Origin: Symploca sp. SIO2C1
GTDB lineage: Bacteria; Cyanobacteriota; Cyanobacteriia; Cyanobacteriales; Coleofasciculaceae
Assembly (NCBI GenBank): GCA_010692635.1
Contig: JAAHGL010000064.1
Span: 1 to 35,564 of the forward strand
Length of the DNA stretch: 35,564 nucleotides
Direction of reading: 5' to 3'
Shown: in pieces, positions 1 to 7,519 of the stretch
How the letters are laid out: every line of letters begins with the position of its first letter
Numbering within the stretch: the first letter of the stretch is position 1
Position numbers and translations under genes: made by a program
Notes under the pieces: model-generated
The model's input: the letters and a program-made list of their open reading frames with translations, nothing else
Told to the model about the DNA's origin: nothing
Database searches by the model: none

Positions 1-695
1 GTAGTCAAGGAAATAGTCCGACTGTTCCCCGTTTCTAATATTGTTTACGAGTACATCAAAGCTCGTGGAGACAAAGGATTTAGTCCAGCGATGGTAGGCC
101 AAAAAGTCATGTTGGAATGGTTGAGTAAAATCGCACCAACATCAACTATATTTGGTTGGGAGACGTATAACATTCGACAATGGCTAAGGCTTCCCAAGGA
201 CAAGTCTGACAAATCAAAAGCTTGTGAACAAACCCACAGTAATGATGGTGTTGCACTAGCAGCCAGCCACTTCATTAAGTGGAAGCAATGGTATTCAGCT
301 TCATCCCATGGCGGCTACTGGGATGGGGAGGTTGTCGTTACTCAAGCACCATTTAATACCAAATCCGCTTTACCAAGGGTCTATTAAAAAAAATCAAAGC
401 CTTTGTCTGGAAAAGATTTGGGGATTTTGATAAGTACCCCACAATAACCGGATTTGGTATCAATACCGTAAACGTAAAGGCGGAACTGTTACACCGTTTG
501 GCTTGCGTTCTGGTGACGAGAGTTCAAGCACTCAAAGCCGGACAAGTATACAGAGGCTGGATAGGTGGTTATACCCAAACAGCAAGGACGAAAAATGTCT
601 CAATTTATGATGTCAACTGGAAAAGAATCGGGCAGTTCTCTCCTAACAAAGTCAAGCCGCTCAAGCGCTCTACTAAATTACTCGTCAGTGGGTGA
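1..695 (+). pseudogene. IsrB-like (HNH-less IscB relative) nuclease relic, C-terminal part
   Basis: The reading frame is open from the window edge and continues upstream, so the N-terminal half is not visible. Frame 1 (1-387) shows a RuvC-II-like stretch with the acidic residue in VYEYIKA, then the RuvC-III signature H-S-N-D only about 65 residues later. IscB carries an HNH domain between these two motifs; none fits here, which points to IsrB. The C-terminal part continues in frame 2 around 464-520 (motif GGTVTPFGLRSGD) and in frame 3 from about 523 to 695 (motifs GQVYRGWIGGY and VNWKRIGQF). At least two frameshifts and a stop at 387 therefore break the gene. The assignment to RRXRR/IscB-IsrB proteins of IS200/IS605 elements comes from recognised motif order. 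Any omega RNA would probably lie upstream, outside the window. Confidence 0.7.
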
Positions 696-718
696 CATCC
701 TGGCCGACATTCTGAGCA

Positions 719-743
719 CCGTTAAGCCTTGCGGCTATAACGG
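719..743. other. Hairpin after the IsrB-like relic, possible IS right end
   Basis: CCGTTA (719-724) pairs with TAACGG (738-743) and AGCC (725-728) with GGCT (733-736), leaving a 4-nt loop and one bulged A. It lies 24 bp after the last stop of the nuclease relic. Subterminal imperfect hairpins mark the ends of IS200/IS605 elements, so this may be the right end; the exact boundary is not visible. Confidence 0.5.
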
Positions 744-792
744 GGGACTCCTGTCGGAAGAGGTTGAATTCTTAAATCGATTTGAAATTTAA

Positions 793-834
793 CCTAATAC
801 CTAACCCCTAACCCCTAACACCTAATACCTAACA
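793..834. repeat. Heptanucleotide tandem repeat, six CCTAAYM units
   Basis: Six consecutive 7-bp units (CCTAATA, CCTAACC, CCTAACC, CCTAACA, CCTAATA, CCTAACA) run without interruption. This is a cyanobacterial short tandemly repeated sequence. The same family occurs in reverse complement at 12883-12917. The stop codon (822-824) and the last residues (GVRY) of the pentapeptide-repeat gene on the minus strand lie inside the array. Confidence 0.9.
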
Positions 835-1385
835 CCTTCTAACTTCACATTTATCAGTACAGCATTAGTCATATCAGCATTACTCAAGTTAGCATTAGTG
901 AGATCAGTGGAGATGAGATAAGCGTTACTCAAATCAGCATTAGTGAGATCCGCCTGCCTTAAATTCGTACCAGTCAAATCAGCATTCGCTAGCTTAGCTA
1001 AACTCAGTCCTGCACCTACTAAGTTAGCTCCAGAGAGATTAGCACCAATTAAGGCAGCAACAGTAAGATTGGAACCATTGAGGTTAGCACCAGTTAGGTT
1101 AGCGTAAATTAAGCTAGCACCAGCTAAGTTTGCATTGGTGAGTTCAGCACTTCTTAAATCAGCATCAGTGAGGTTGGCACCAGAGAGATTTGCTTCTCTC
1201 AAGTCAGTATTACTCAAGAGTGCATCTGATAATTCAGCTCCACTGAGATCACATCCTACACAAACTCCTGTTCGCCGTAATTGCTCCAAGTGGACTGGAT
1301 TCAGAGCCTTGGCAGTTTTTGGTAGGCTCAAAGAGGTTAGGAAAATAGCAAGAGTCAGTAAAAACTGGTGTGTAACAAACTTCAT
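822..1385 (-). CDS. Secreted pentapeptide-repeat protein
   Basis: The 187-residue product opens with a signal peptide: positive MKFVTHQ, hydrophobic LLTLAIFLTSLSL, and a likely cleavage site after AKA. After a short linker with a CVGC cysteine pair the rest is about 27 pentapeptide repeats of A(D/N)LXX type (for example NLSGA, DLTNA, NLTGA), which fold as a right-handed quadrilateral beta helix. I chose ATG at 1385 because GGAG lies 7 nt upstream; an in-frame start 12 codons earlier (1421) would put hydrophilic residues before the signal peptide. Family members act as structural scaffolds or binding proteins and no enzyme role can be inferred. Export suggests a periplasmic or thylakoid-lumen location. 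The C-terminus runs into a heptanucleotide repeat, so its last residues may have been captured from that array. Confidence 0.9.
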   Translation of the reverse strand: MKFVTHQFLLTLAIFLTSLSLPKTAKALNPVHLEQLRRTGVCVGCDLSGAELSDALLSNTDLREANLSGANLTDADLRSAELTNANLAGASLIYANLTGANLNGSNLTVAALIGANLSGANLVGAGLSLAKLANADLTGTNLRQADLTNADLSNAYLISTDLTNANLSNADMTNAVLINVKLEGVRY

Positions 1386-1451
1386 CAAAATACTCCGCTT
1401 GAACCTATTACCATCAAGCACTAGATCAAAATACTCTACAGATTAATTGTG

Positions 1452-1847
1452 ATGGACATTCTCGAAATTCTCAAGCAAGACTATCAACGGTTTCCTGCTG
1501 AGCAAACTTACAGTATCTATGCCAAGGATGTTTTGTTTAAAGATCCCCTCAACCAATTCCGTGGAATCGAACGCTACCAGGAAATGATTGCCTTTATCAA
1601 TACGTGGTTTAAAGCTCCTAAACTCGAACTTCACAATATTGAACGCTCCGGGGACACTATTGAAACCAGATGGACACTCAATTGGACAACACCATTACCT
1701 TGGCAGCCTCGGATTGCCATTCCTGGTTGGAGTGAACTCAAGCTTAATGATGAGGAGCTGATTGTTTCCCACATTGATTATTGGGACTGCTCACCCTTTG
1801 ATGTGCTTAAGCAACACTTTTTTCCAGTACAAGCAAGAAATGATTAA
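1452..1847 (+). CDS. DUF2358 family protein
   Basis: The 131-residue product resembles the DUF2358 family found in cyanobacteria and plastids: an N-terminal acidic helix (MDILEILKQDYQRFP), the segment YSIYAKDVLFKDPLNQFRG, aromatic beta strands (TRWTLNW, PLPWQPRI), and a terminal HIDYWDCSPFDVLKQHFFP. The shape recalls NTF2/SnoaL-like alpha+beta barrels. No catalytic residues are known for the family and I assign no function. A GTG directly before the ATG (1449) is an equally possible start; no clear ribosome binding site separates them. It is divergent from the pentapeptide-repeat gene, with 66 bp between the chosen starts, so the two promoters must be very close together. Confidence 0.85.
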   Translation: MDILEILKQDYQRFPAEQTYSIYAKDVLFKDPLNQFRGIERYQEMIAFINTWFKAPKLELHNIERSGDTIETRWTLNWTTPLPWQPRIAIPGWSELKLNDEELIVSHIDYWDCSPFDVLKQHFFPVQARND

Positions 1848-1874
1848 ACTATCAATTAGATGCATTTTGACACT

Positions 1875-1896
1875 CCCCTGCCTAAAAGGCGAGGGG
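1875..1896. other. GC-rich hairpin resembling an IS200/IS605 end or terminator
   Basis: CCCCT (1875-1879) pairs with AGGGG (1892-1896) and GCCT (1880-1883) with AGGC (1887-1890), with a 3-nt loop and a single bulged G. It sits between the convergent DUF2358 and AhpC/TSA-like genes. There is no T-run directly after it, so it is not a textbook intrinsic terminator. Similar hairpins occur at the ends of cyanobacterial IS200/IS605 elements. Confidence 0.5.
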
Positions 1897-1918
1897 ATTC
1901 TTCCTTCATCCAGCGAAC

Positions 1919-2689
1919 TTAATTTTGGTAAAATTGATGTAATGGACGCCTCATATCCTTAGCAAAGCCAAGAAGCCCCTGTGCGCGGTGTTCATAAAGT
2001 AATTTCCCCTGTGAATCGAACAAAAAGGTTCCCCCTCGCTGCGTAAGATAAGCTGCATTTGGCACATAGGTATTCCAGTGACTTAAAACCTCTGTCATAT
2101 TCCGCAATCGCAGGGTTGCCAGTTCAAAGGGTCGCTGAAAACCTTTGCCACCTGCCAGCTTGAAGAATGAGCCTTTGATAGGAGGAAGTAGTAGAGTTCG
2201 CACAACCTCCTGATCGTCGAGCAACTGAGGAGCTTGATGATCGCCCCAATAGCCCCGAAATACTTCAGCTAGAGTACCAGGACTACCAATACCTGCACAC
2301 ATCAGCAGCAGGTTCAAGTAAGCATTTAGAGTTGTTGAGAATCCTGATACTTTGAGCGATAGTCCTGGATACAAATCAAGTTGGTGGTGCAGCTGTGCAC
2401 TTGGAGAAACAAACAGCCAATCGTAAGGAAATCCTGTGTAGCCGCAGAATCGCTTACCAGAAGAGCGATCACCGATACCAACAGCTCGTATGATTATCCC
2501 CTCATCCTGAAACTGTTTTGCCTCTTTTTGAAGCCACCAGGCGTATTCGAGACTATCGAAATCTCCTAGTTGGGGCCAGACAAGTAGCAGCAGACGGGTA
2601 GCTGACTCACAACCCTTCACAAGCGGCATGATAGCTCCATCACTTACCCGCTGGCACTGAGTCTGATTGAAGATTGCGTAAGGATTCAT
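1919..2689 (-). CDS. Thioredoxin-fold AhpC/TSA-like protein lacking a peroxidatic cysteine
   Basis: The 256-residue product resembles the AhpC/TSA_2 (PRXL2-like) proteins conserved in cyanobacteria and plants. The N-terminal strand-helix unit LLLLVWPQLGDFDSLEYAWWLQ occupies the place where peroxiredoxins carry their active-site Cys, but here the motif has none (VWPQLGDFDS). Later segments fit the fold: GIIIRAVGIGD, DWLFVSPSAQLHHQLDLYPGL, and the strand FLFDSQGKLLYEHRAQGLLGF near the C-terminus. Isolated Cys residues occur elsewhere (KGCES, RFCGY, LLMCAG) but form no CXXC. I infer the redox chemistry is lost or altered. ATG at 2689 has no strong ribosome binding site. The gene stands alone and converges on the DUF2358 gene. 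Confidence 0.7.
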   Translation of the reverse strand: MNPYAIFNQTQCQRVSDGAIMPLVKGCESATRLLLLVWPQLGDFDSLEYAWWLQKEAKQFQDEGIIIRAVGIGDRSSGKRFCGYTGFPYDWLFVSPSAQLHHQLDLYPGLSLKVSGFSTTLNAYLNLLLMCAGIGSPGTLAEVFRGYWGDHQAPQLLDDQEVVRTLLLPPIKGSFFKLAGGKGFQRPFELATLRLRNMTEVLSHWNTYVPNAAYLTQRGGTFLFDSQGKLLYEHRAQGLLGFAKDMRRPLHQFYQN

Positions 2690-2780
2690 AGGCTTCTGGA
2701 GTTTAGACTATCAGTTCATAAATAGCCTATAAATTGTCAGAGTAACTGGACTCGCTAAAATATGCGATCGCACTTCTAGC

Positions 2781-3836
2781 TCAACACCTACAATCTATCA
2801 AATTTCCTGGAGGTGTCAGTGGCATTGCTGAAACTCCATAGTAGGAATAATACCAATCGACAAAACGAGGAATTCCTTCTTCAATGGGAGTCTTTGGTTT
2901 AAAACCGACATCTCTTGTCAATTCTTCAATATCAGCATAGGTTTCGATTAGTTCCCCTAGTTGAAGAGGAAGCAAATTTTTTTTTGCTGTCATACCCAGG
3001 CAATCTTCTAAAACCTCAATGAAGTGCAGTAATTCTACCGGTTGATTATTACCAATATTGTAAAGTCTGTAAGGGGCAAGACTTTCCCAATTAACTTGCT
3101 CGTTCAAAGAGTTACTATTCTTTTGTGGTGGTCGTTCTAGAACCTTAATTACTCCATCAATAACATCATCAATGTAGGTAAAATCTCGGCGCATTTTTCC
3201 ATAGTTATACACATCAATGGATTGCCCTTCTAGAATAGCTTGAGTGAACCGAAACATTGCCATATCTGGACGTCCCCAAGGACCGTAAACACTGAAAAAG
3301 CGCAGACCTGTAGTGGATATACTATACAAATGACTATAGGCATGTGCCATTAGTTCATTCGCTTTTTTGGTCGCTCCGTATAAACTTACAGGGTAATCTA
3401 CCTTATCTTTAGTGGAAAAAAAGATGTTTTTATTAGCTCCATACACTGAACTTGATGAAGCATAAACTAAGTGACTAACCCTCTCCTGTCGACAGCCTTC
3501 TAGAATATTCATGAACCCAACTAGGTTGCTATCTACATAAGCATGAGGATTTTCTAGAGAGTAATGTACTCCTGCTTGACCTGCTAAATTAATCACTTGT
3601 TCTGGCTTGTAGTAGGCAAATAATTCAGCTACAACTAAGCGATCAACTATATCTAGCTTGTGAAAATGGAAATTGGCGTGATTTTGCAACTGAGCCAAGC
3701 GGTTTTTTTTTAAACTGACATCATAGTAACTATTTAGGTTATCGATACCAATAACAGTTTTTCCTTGACTCAGTAATTCCTGACAAAGGTGAAAGCCAAT
3801 AAAACCCGCTGCACCAGTAACTAAAGTATTGTTCAT
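2781..3836 (-). CDS. UDP-glucuronate 4-epimerase-like NAD-dependent epimerase
   Basis: This 351-residue extended short-chain dehydrogenase/reductase has the NAD-binding motif GAAGFIG at residues 8-14, an acidic D32 after the second strand for the adenosine ribose, the SSSSVYG segment around 127-133, and the catalytic Y153-GAT-K157 pair. The sequence YYDVSLKKNRLAQL and the context RFFSVYGPWGRPDMAMFRFTQAIL are typical of the enzyme that interconverts UDP-glucuronate and UDP-galacturonate. Length is normal for the family. It lies last in a minus-strand block after a UDP-glucose dehydrogenase, the enzyme that makes its presumed substrate, and a GT2 glycosyltransferase, which supports a cell-surface polysaccharide role. 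A dTDP-glucose dehydratase-like activity is less likely from the motif set. Confidence 0.88.
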   Translation of the reverse strand: MNNTLVTGAAGFIGFHLCQELLSQGKTVIGIDNLNSYYDVSLKKNRLAQLQNHANFHFHKLDIVDRLVVAELFAYYKPEQVINLAGQAGVHYSLENPHAYVDSNLVGFMNILEGCRQERVSHLVYASSSSVYGANKNIFFSTKDKVDYPVSLYGATKKANELMAHAYSHLYSISTTGLRFFSVYGPWGRPDMAMFRFTQAILEGQSIDVYNYGKMRRDFTYIDDVIDGVIKVLERPPQKNSNSLNEQVNWESLAPYRLYNIGNNQPVELLHFIEVLEDCLGMTAKKNLLPLQLGELIETYADIEELTRDVGFKPKTPIEEGIPRFVDWYYSYYGVSAMPLTPPGNLIDCRC

Positions 3837-3972
3837 CTTAGTAAATCCTTTGATTTGTTGTTACAATTACGAACTAGTATCACTTAGCAGTTATCATTTA
3901 CACCTCTTGAAAATTGCTAAGACTTTTACCATATTTTTCCTTTATTATCACCAATTGATGTTTTTTGAGCAC

Positions 3973-4959
3973 CTAAATAGGATTGTAATAGCAGTGAGTG
4001 AAGTAACGGTTTAGTTGCCGTTCTGCTGACAAGAGCATTTGCTCCAGCCAAGGGTTGCATTGCCCAAGGGAAAGATTTTGAAGGAGAGGTTGAAGGAATA
4101 CTTGATGGCGTCGTTCTCCCAAGCCTTTATACAACCGTGTAATGTATCCTTGGTCTTGCTTGAGGTTCCATTTAGCTGTGAAATGTTCCAAACTAGAAAC
4201 TTCCCAAGCATCACTCCATCGAAGCATAAAATAGGGAATATCTGACAACTCAAAGGGAGGTCCTGGTACATAGGTAACAACAGCAGTTGGCTCAAAGTAA
4301 ATAGTTCCCCCAACTTGAGCTACGCTCAGACAAAAATCGATATCTTCTCGTGTACTCAGCAATCCTTCATCAAGGAAACCAGTTTGATCGAAGATGGAAG
4401 TGCGGACTAACATACAGTGGAAATGTGCTAACTTAGATTGCTGCTGTTTGAGTTGCGTTTGCACTTCAGCAATGGGGCAGTTGAGGAAATGGAGCTTTTC
4501 ATGTAACTTGCGCTTAATTTTGTCTCCCTTAACTTGCAAATAAATCCAAGCTTCACCACCGGCTAGATGTATCGTTTCGTGCAAGTTATTAGAAATGCAG
4601 GTAAGGGGAGAGACAACTGTTGCTTCTGTCTGTTGTGCACATCGCATCAATTTTTCTAACCAACCGGGAGCAACATCAATATCGTTATCAATAAAGACAA
4701 CATACTCAGTTTTAACTTGATGCAATCCAAGGTTTCTTGCCTGATTGGAACAGAGATAGTAATCAGTTCTAATTAACTCAAATCCTTTTTCCTGTGCTTG
4801 TCTTTCCAAGTAGTGTTTAACATGGGGCGGGGAGCCACCATCTACATAAATGAGAGAAAATGGGTAGCTTGTGTGTTCATAAATGCTTTCTAGGGATTGG
4901 CGAGTATAGCTAAAACGCTCATGAGGTGAGACAACAAGGGTAACTTCTGGTTTAGTCAT
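3973..4959 (-). CDS. GT2 family glycosyltransferase
   Basis: The 328-residue product has one GT-A domain. The N-terminal strand VTLVVSPHERF, the sugar-nucleotide contact YVDGGSP, and the metal-binding VVFIDNDIDVAPGW (DND in place of DXD) stand in the usual order. The acceptor-side motif DEGLLSTREDIDFCLSVAQVGGTIYFEP follows at about residue 215. No membrane segments are seen, so it should act at the cytoplasmic face. The donor sugar cannot be told from sequence. It lies between the UDP-glucose dehydrogenase and the UDP-glucuronate epimerase-like gene, so a uronic-acid donor is plausible but only inferred. The C-terminal 80 residues are not recognised. ATG at 4959 has no strong ribosome binding site. 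Confidence 0.88.
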   Translation of the reverse strand: MTKPEVTLVVSPHERFSYTRQSLESIYEHTSYPFSLIYVDGGSPPHVKHYLERQAQEKGFELIRTDYYLCSNQARNLGLHQVKTEYVVFIDNDIDVAPGWLEKLMRCAQQTEATVVSPLTCISNNLHETIHLAGGEAWIYLQVKGDKIKRKLHEKLHFLNCPIAEVQTQLKQQQSKLAHFHCMLVRTSIFDQTGFLDEGLLSTREDIDFCLSVAQVGGTIYFEPTAVVTYVPGPPFELSDIPYFMLRWSDAWEVSSLEHFTAKWNLKQDQGYITRLYKGLGERRHQVFLQPLLQNLSLGQCNPWLEQMLLSAERQLNRYFTHCYYNPI

Positions 4960-5127
4960 AATTATTATTGTTTTTATTTTTCATTCTTGACATTTTTTTA
5001 ACTATCTATGTAAGGGGAAATTCAACTCGCATTTTATATTGAGTAAACAATAAATAATGTTGTTACAACAGACAACAATAGCATTAAAATTAAAGAGGCA
5101 GATACAACATAAAAAATAGCAATAGTC

Positions 5128-6651
5128 TTAAAGAGTAGAGAATGGGAGCAAATCAAACGATATTTGATAGTTTTTGCTACCTCCACTTCTCCCACTACTC
5201 CTGCTGACTCTCCAGCGACTTGATTTATCTCGGGAATGTATTTGGAGTGAATAGCTGGGAACAATGCGCTGTAAAAGTTTTGCTAGTAAGGTACTTGCGG
5301 CTGTGGGTGGACCAGTGGTGATGTAATAGAAGCCAGCTTCAGTTAAAATTTCTGGGTCGAGGAAATTGCGGCCATCAATTAGTACAGGCGTCTTCATCAG
5401 TTTGGCGAGTTTGGCATAGTCCAGGTTGTAAAACTGTAACCAGTCCGTCACTAATACCAAAGCATCACAATCGTGAGCAAGTTGTTCTGGTTCAGTCACG
5501 ATTGTGACATTGACTGGCATAGGATCCTTACTAGCGTAAGCAACAATCGGATCATAAGCTTTGATTTTGGCATCAAGCTGACTGAGTTGCTCAATCAGCT
5601 CCAAGATCGAGGTGTCACACATATTATCAGTGTATGGATTGAAAGTTAGACCCAGTAAACCAATGTTTTTGTCCTTTAGGGTTTCGAGGGCTTGCTGAAG
5701 TTTTTCCACAACCACCAGACATTGGTGTTGGTTCTTACCCACCGTAGCTTGTAGCAGTTGGGCATCATAGCCATAGTCATCAGCTATATTAATCAGAGCA
5801 GAGAGATCTTTGGGAAAATAAGAACCACCCCAACCCATACCAGCTTGTAAAAGTTTGTTGCCAATCCAGGAATCAAGTCCAATGCCTTTGGCAACATGGT
5901 TAACGTTAGCACCAACGCGATCGCAAATATTGGCTACTTCATTGATAAAGCTGATTTTGGTTGCCAGGGAGGCATTAGCTGCATAATGAATCACCTCTGC
6001 TGAATTCAGGTCGGTGATAAGCACATTTACTGGAGGTAAGGTAGGATCCGCAGCAATTTGCCGCTCAATGATTGGAGCATACAGTTCTTGCATAATTGTG
6101 ATTGCTTGCTTACTGTTGCTGCCTAGAATAATTCGCTCTGGATTGAAGGTATCGTAGACTGCTAAGCCTTCCCGCAAGAATTCCGGATTGCTGACGATAT
6201 CAAACTCGGTATTAACTTCCTCCTGATGCTCTGCCAACTTATCTAAGATCAATTGGTATACCCAATCTCCTGAACCAATAGGCACAGTCGATTTATTGAC
6301 AATTACTTTATATCCGCTATTGAGGTGAGCTCCAATCCCACAAGCAACAGCCTGAATGTAGCGAGTGTCACTTTCTCCCTTAGGTAAGGGTGGGGTATCC
6401 ACCGCAATAAATATTACTTGACCATGATTTATACCAGCTTGAAAGTCTTTTGTGAACTCAAGTTTCCCAGACTTCATTGTCGATTGCATAATTGCTGAGA
6501 GTCCTGGCTCATAAATAGGAGATTTTCCAGACTGCATCAAAGCAATTTTGACTTCATTGTTATCTACACAGATAACATGATGTCCAATATATGCTAAACA
6601 GGCACCGGTTACTAGACCAACATATCCAGTACCTATAACACAAACACGCAT
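5128..6651 (-). CDS. ugd: UDP-glucose 6-dehydrogenase homologue with catalytic Cys replaced by Tyr
   Basis: The 507-residue product is a UDP-glucose/GDP-mannose dehydrogenase: N-terminal NAD-binding VCVIGTGYVGLVTG, the Thr/Pro-rich VDTPPLPKGESDTRYI, the catalytic-Glu region VSNPEFLREGLAVYD, and the C-terminal UDP-binding domain (GLTFNPYTDNMCDTS). The enzyme normally oxidises UDP-glucose to UDP-glucuronate through a thiohemiacetal on the Cys in GGSCFPKD. Here the motif reads GGSYFPKD; the Tyr codon is 5818-5820 on the minus strand, residue 278. One base change (TGT to TAT) would explain this. I start at ATG 6651 because the Rossmann motif follows at once; the upstream in-frame extension to 6705 is not family-like. 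After about residue 460 comes a basic, Ser/Arg-rich tail not typical of the family. Confidence 0.9.
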   Translation of the reverse strand: MRVCVIGTGYVGLVTGACLAYIGHHVICVDNNEVKIALMQSGKSPIYEPGLSAIMQSTMKSGKLEFTKDFQAGINHGQVIFIAVDTPPLPKGESDTRYIQAVACGIGAHLNSGYKVIVNKSTVPIGSGDWVYQLILDKLAEHQEEVNTEFDIVSNPEFLREGLAVYDTFNPERIILGSNSKQAITIMQELYAPIIERQIAADPTLPPVNVLITDLNSAEVIHYAANASLATKISFINEVANICDRVGANVNHVAKGIGLDSWIGNKLLQAGMGWGGSYFPKDLSALINIADDYGYDAQLLQATVGKNQHQCLVVVEKLQQALETLKDKNIGLLGLTFNPYTDNMCDTSILELIEQLSQLDAKIKAYDPIVAYASKDPMPVNVTIVTEPEQLAHDCDALVLVTDWLQFYNLDYAKLAKLMKTPVLIDGRNFLDPEILTEAGFYYITTGPPTAASTLLAKLLQRIVPSYSLQIHSRDKSSRWRVSRSSGRSGGSKNYQISFDLLPFSTL

Positions 6652-7121
6652 AGAAATAATTCTCCAGCAATTAATAAAAATTAATAATTTATTCACTATG
6701 AGCAATTGCCCACTGTAAATTAATGAAAATCTTTCTGCCCTTGCTTACTTTGCTTAGCCTGTTTTCTTGACCTACTTTTTATACAAGGGCTCGGAAAGAA
6801 TTTAGCTGAGCCGATTTGGAAATATCGGGAACAGTACTTTGTGTTTCCATCTGTAGAATCGCAAGTCGCCATGAACAGTTCATGAAGCTTTTATGAGAAA
6901 AGTTTCATGTACGGGTCCCAGCAAATTTTCATCTCCCTTTAGAAAGAGTGCTTAGGGAAGTGGTCTACTGGAGCTCAGGGGATTGTAGATTGGGTGATTT
7001 TAGATTTTAGATTTTCCCTTACTTAAAAGAACTGGTTTTGTATTTGTTTAATCTTAAATATCCGATTCTCCAATCTTCCTTCATTAACGAAGCTCACTAA
7101 ATTCGTGATATGTAGTAAGAG
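6652..7121. other. 470-bp intergenic region
   Basis: AT-rich spacer upstream of the UDP-glucose dehydrogenase gene, presumably holding its promoter, and downstream of the DUF6717 gene. No open frame looks coding. A perfect hairpin stands at 6882-6908, and a short array of GATTTTA repeats lies near 7000-7013. Nothing else was recognised. Confidence 0.6.
6882..6908. other. 11-bp-stem hairpin, possible group II intron relic
   Basis: ATGAAGCTTTT (6882-6892) pairs with AAAAGTTTCAT (6898-6908) through ten Watson-Crick pairs and one G-T pair, with loop ATGAG. The downstream TCATGTACGGG resembles the 3' strand of a bacterial group II intron domain V, but the matching 5' strand is not preserved, so the intron reading is weak. 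Confidence 0.4.
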
Positions 7122-7472
7122 TTAGTAACCAAGTTTTTCCGCTTGGCAATAGATTTGATGAGGTACCTCACTAAAGTACTTAAACAGGGCAGGACATAAC
7201 CATCCTTCTAAATTTTGTTGCTGCCAGCGATACCAATGCCCACCGTATTGCTCTCTTTCCCAAACTAGTTCTACCTGATAACCTGGAAAGCGGTTTTGAG
7301 AAAATAACAGCTTAAAACCTTGGTCTGCATTAGGAATATCTTTTACTATCAAATCAATCATTTCAGGTATACCACTGACAAATGGCTCTCTGACAAGTCC
7401 TACTCGCTCATCATCAAATACCCAAGTTTGCTCATAGCGGTAGGGAAAAATAACCATCATTGTGTTGGACAT
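7122..7472 (-). CDS. DUF6717 family protein
   Basis: The 116-residue cytosolic product matches what I know of DUF6717: MVIFPYRYEQTWVFDDERVGLVREPFVSGIPEMIDL at the N-terminus, then IPNADQGFKLLFSQNRFPGYQVELVWER and a C-terminal WYRWQQQNLEGWLCPALFKYF. It is rich in aromatic residues and has no signal peptide or membrane span. The family is widespread in bacteria but has no established function. GGAG lies 10 nt before the ATG at 7472, which supports the start. It is 47 bp downstream of the geranylgeranyl-reductase-family gene on the same strand, so the two may be co-transcribed; a functional link is not shown. Confidence 0.82.
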   Translation of the reverse strand: MSNTMMVIFPYRYEQTWVFDDERVGLVREPFVSGIPEMIDLIVKDIPNADQGFKLLFSQNRFPGYQVELVWEREQYGGHWYRWQQQNLEGWLCPALFKYFSEVPHQIYCQAEKLGY

Positions 7473-7519
7473 TAAGGGTGAACTCCTTTACATCCCAATC
7501 CTAAGAGGATTGGGATAAG

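Noticed and set aside
1135-1446. Plus-strand open frame opposite the pentapeptide-repeat gene
   Set aside because: A shadow of the repeat periodicity; the minus strand has a signal peptide, a ribosome binding site and the family repeats.
6882-6930. Group II intron domain V
   Set aside because: Only the 3' strand resembles the consensus; the complementary 5' strand is missing and no intron ORF is near. Kept only as a low-interest hairpin.
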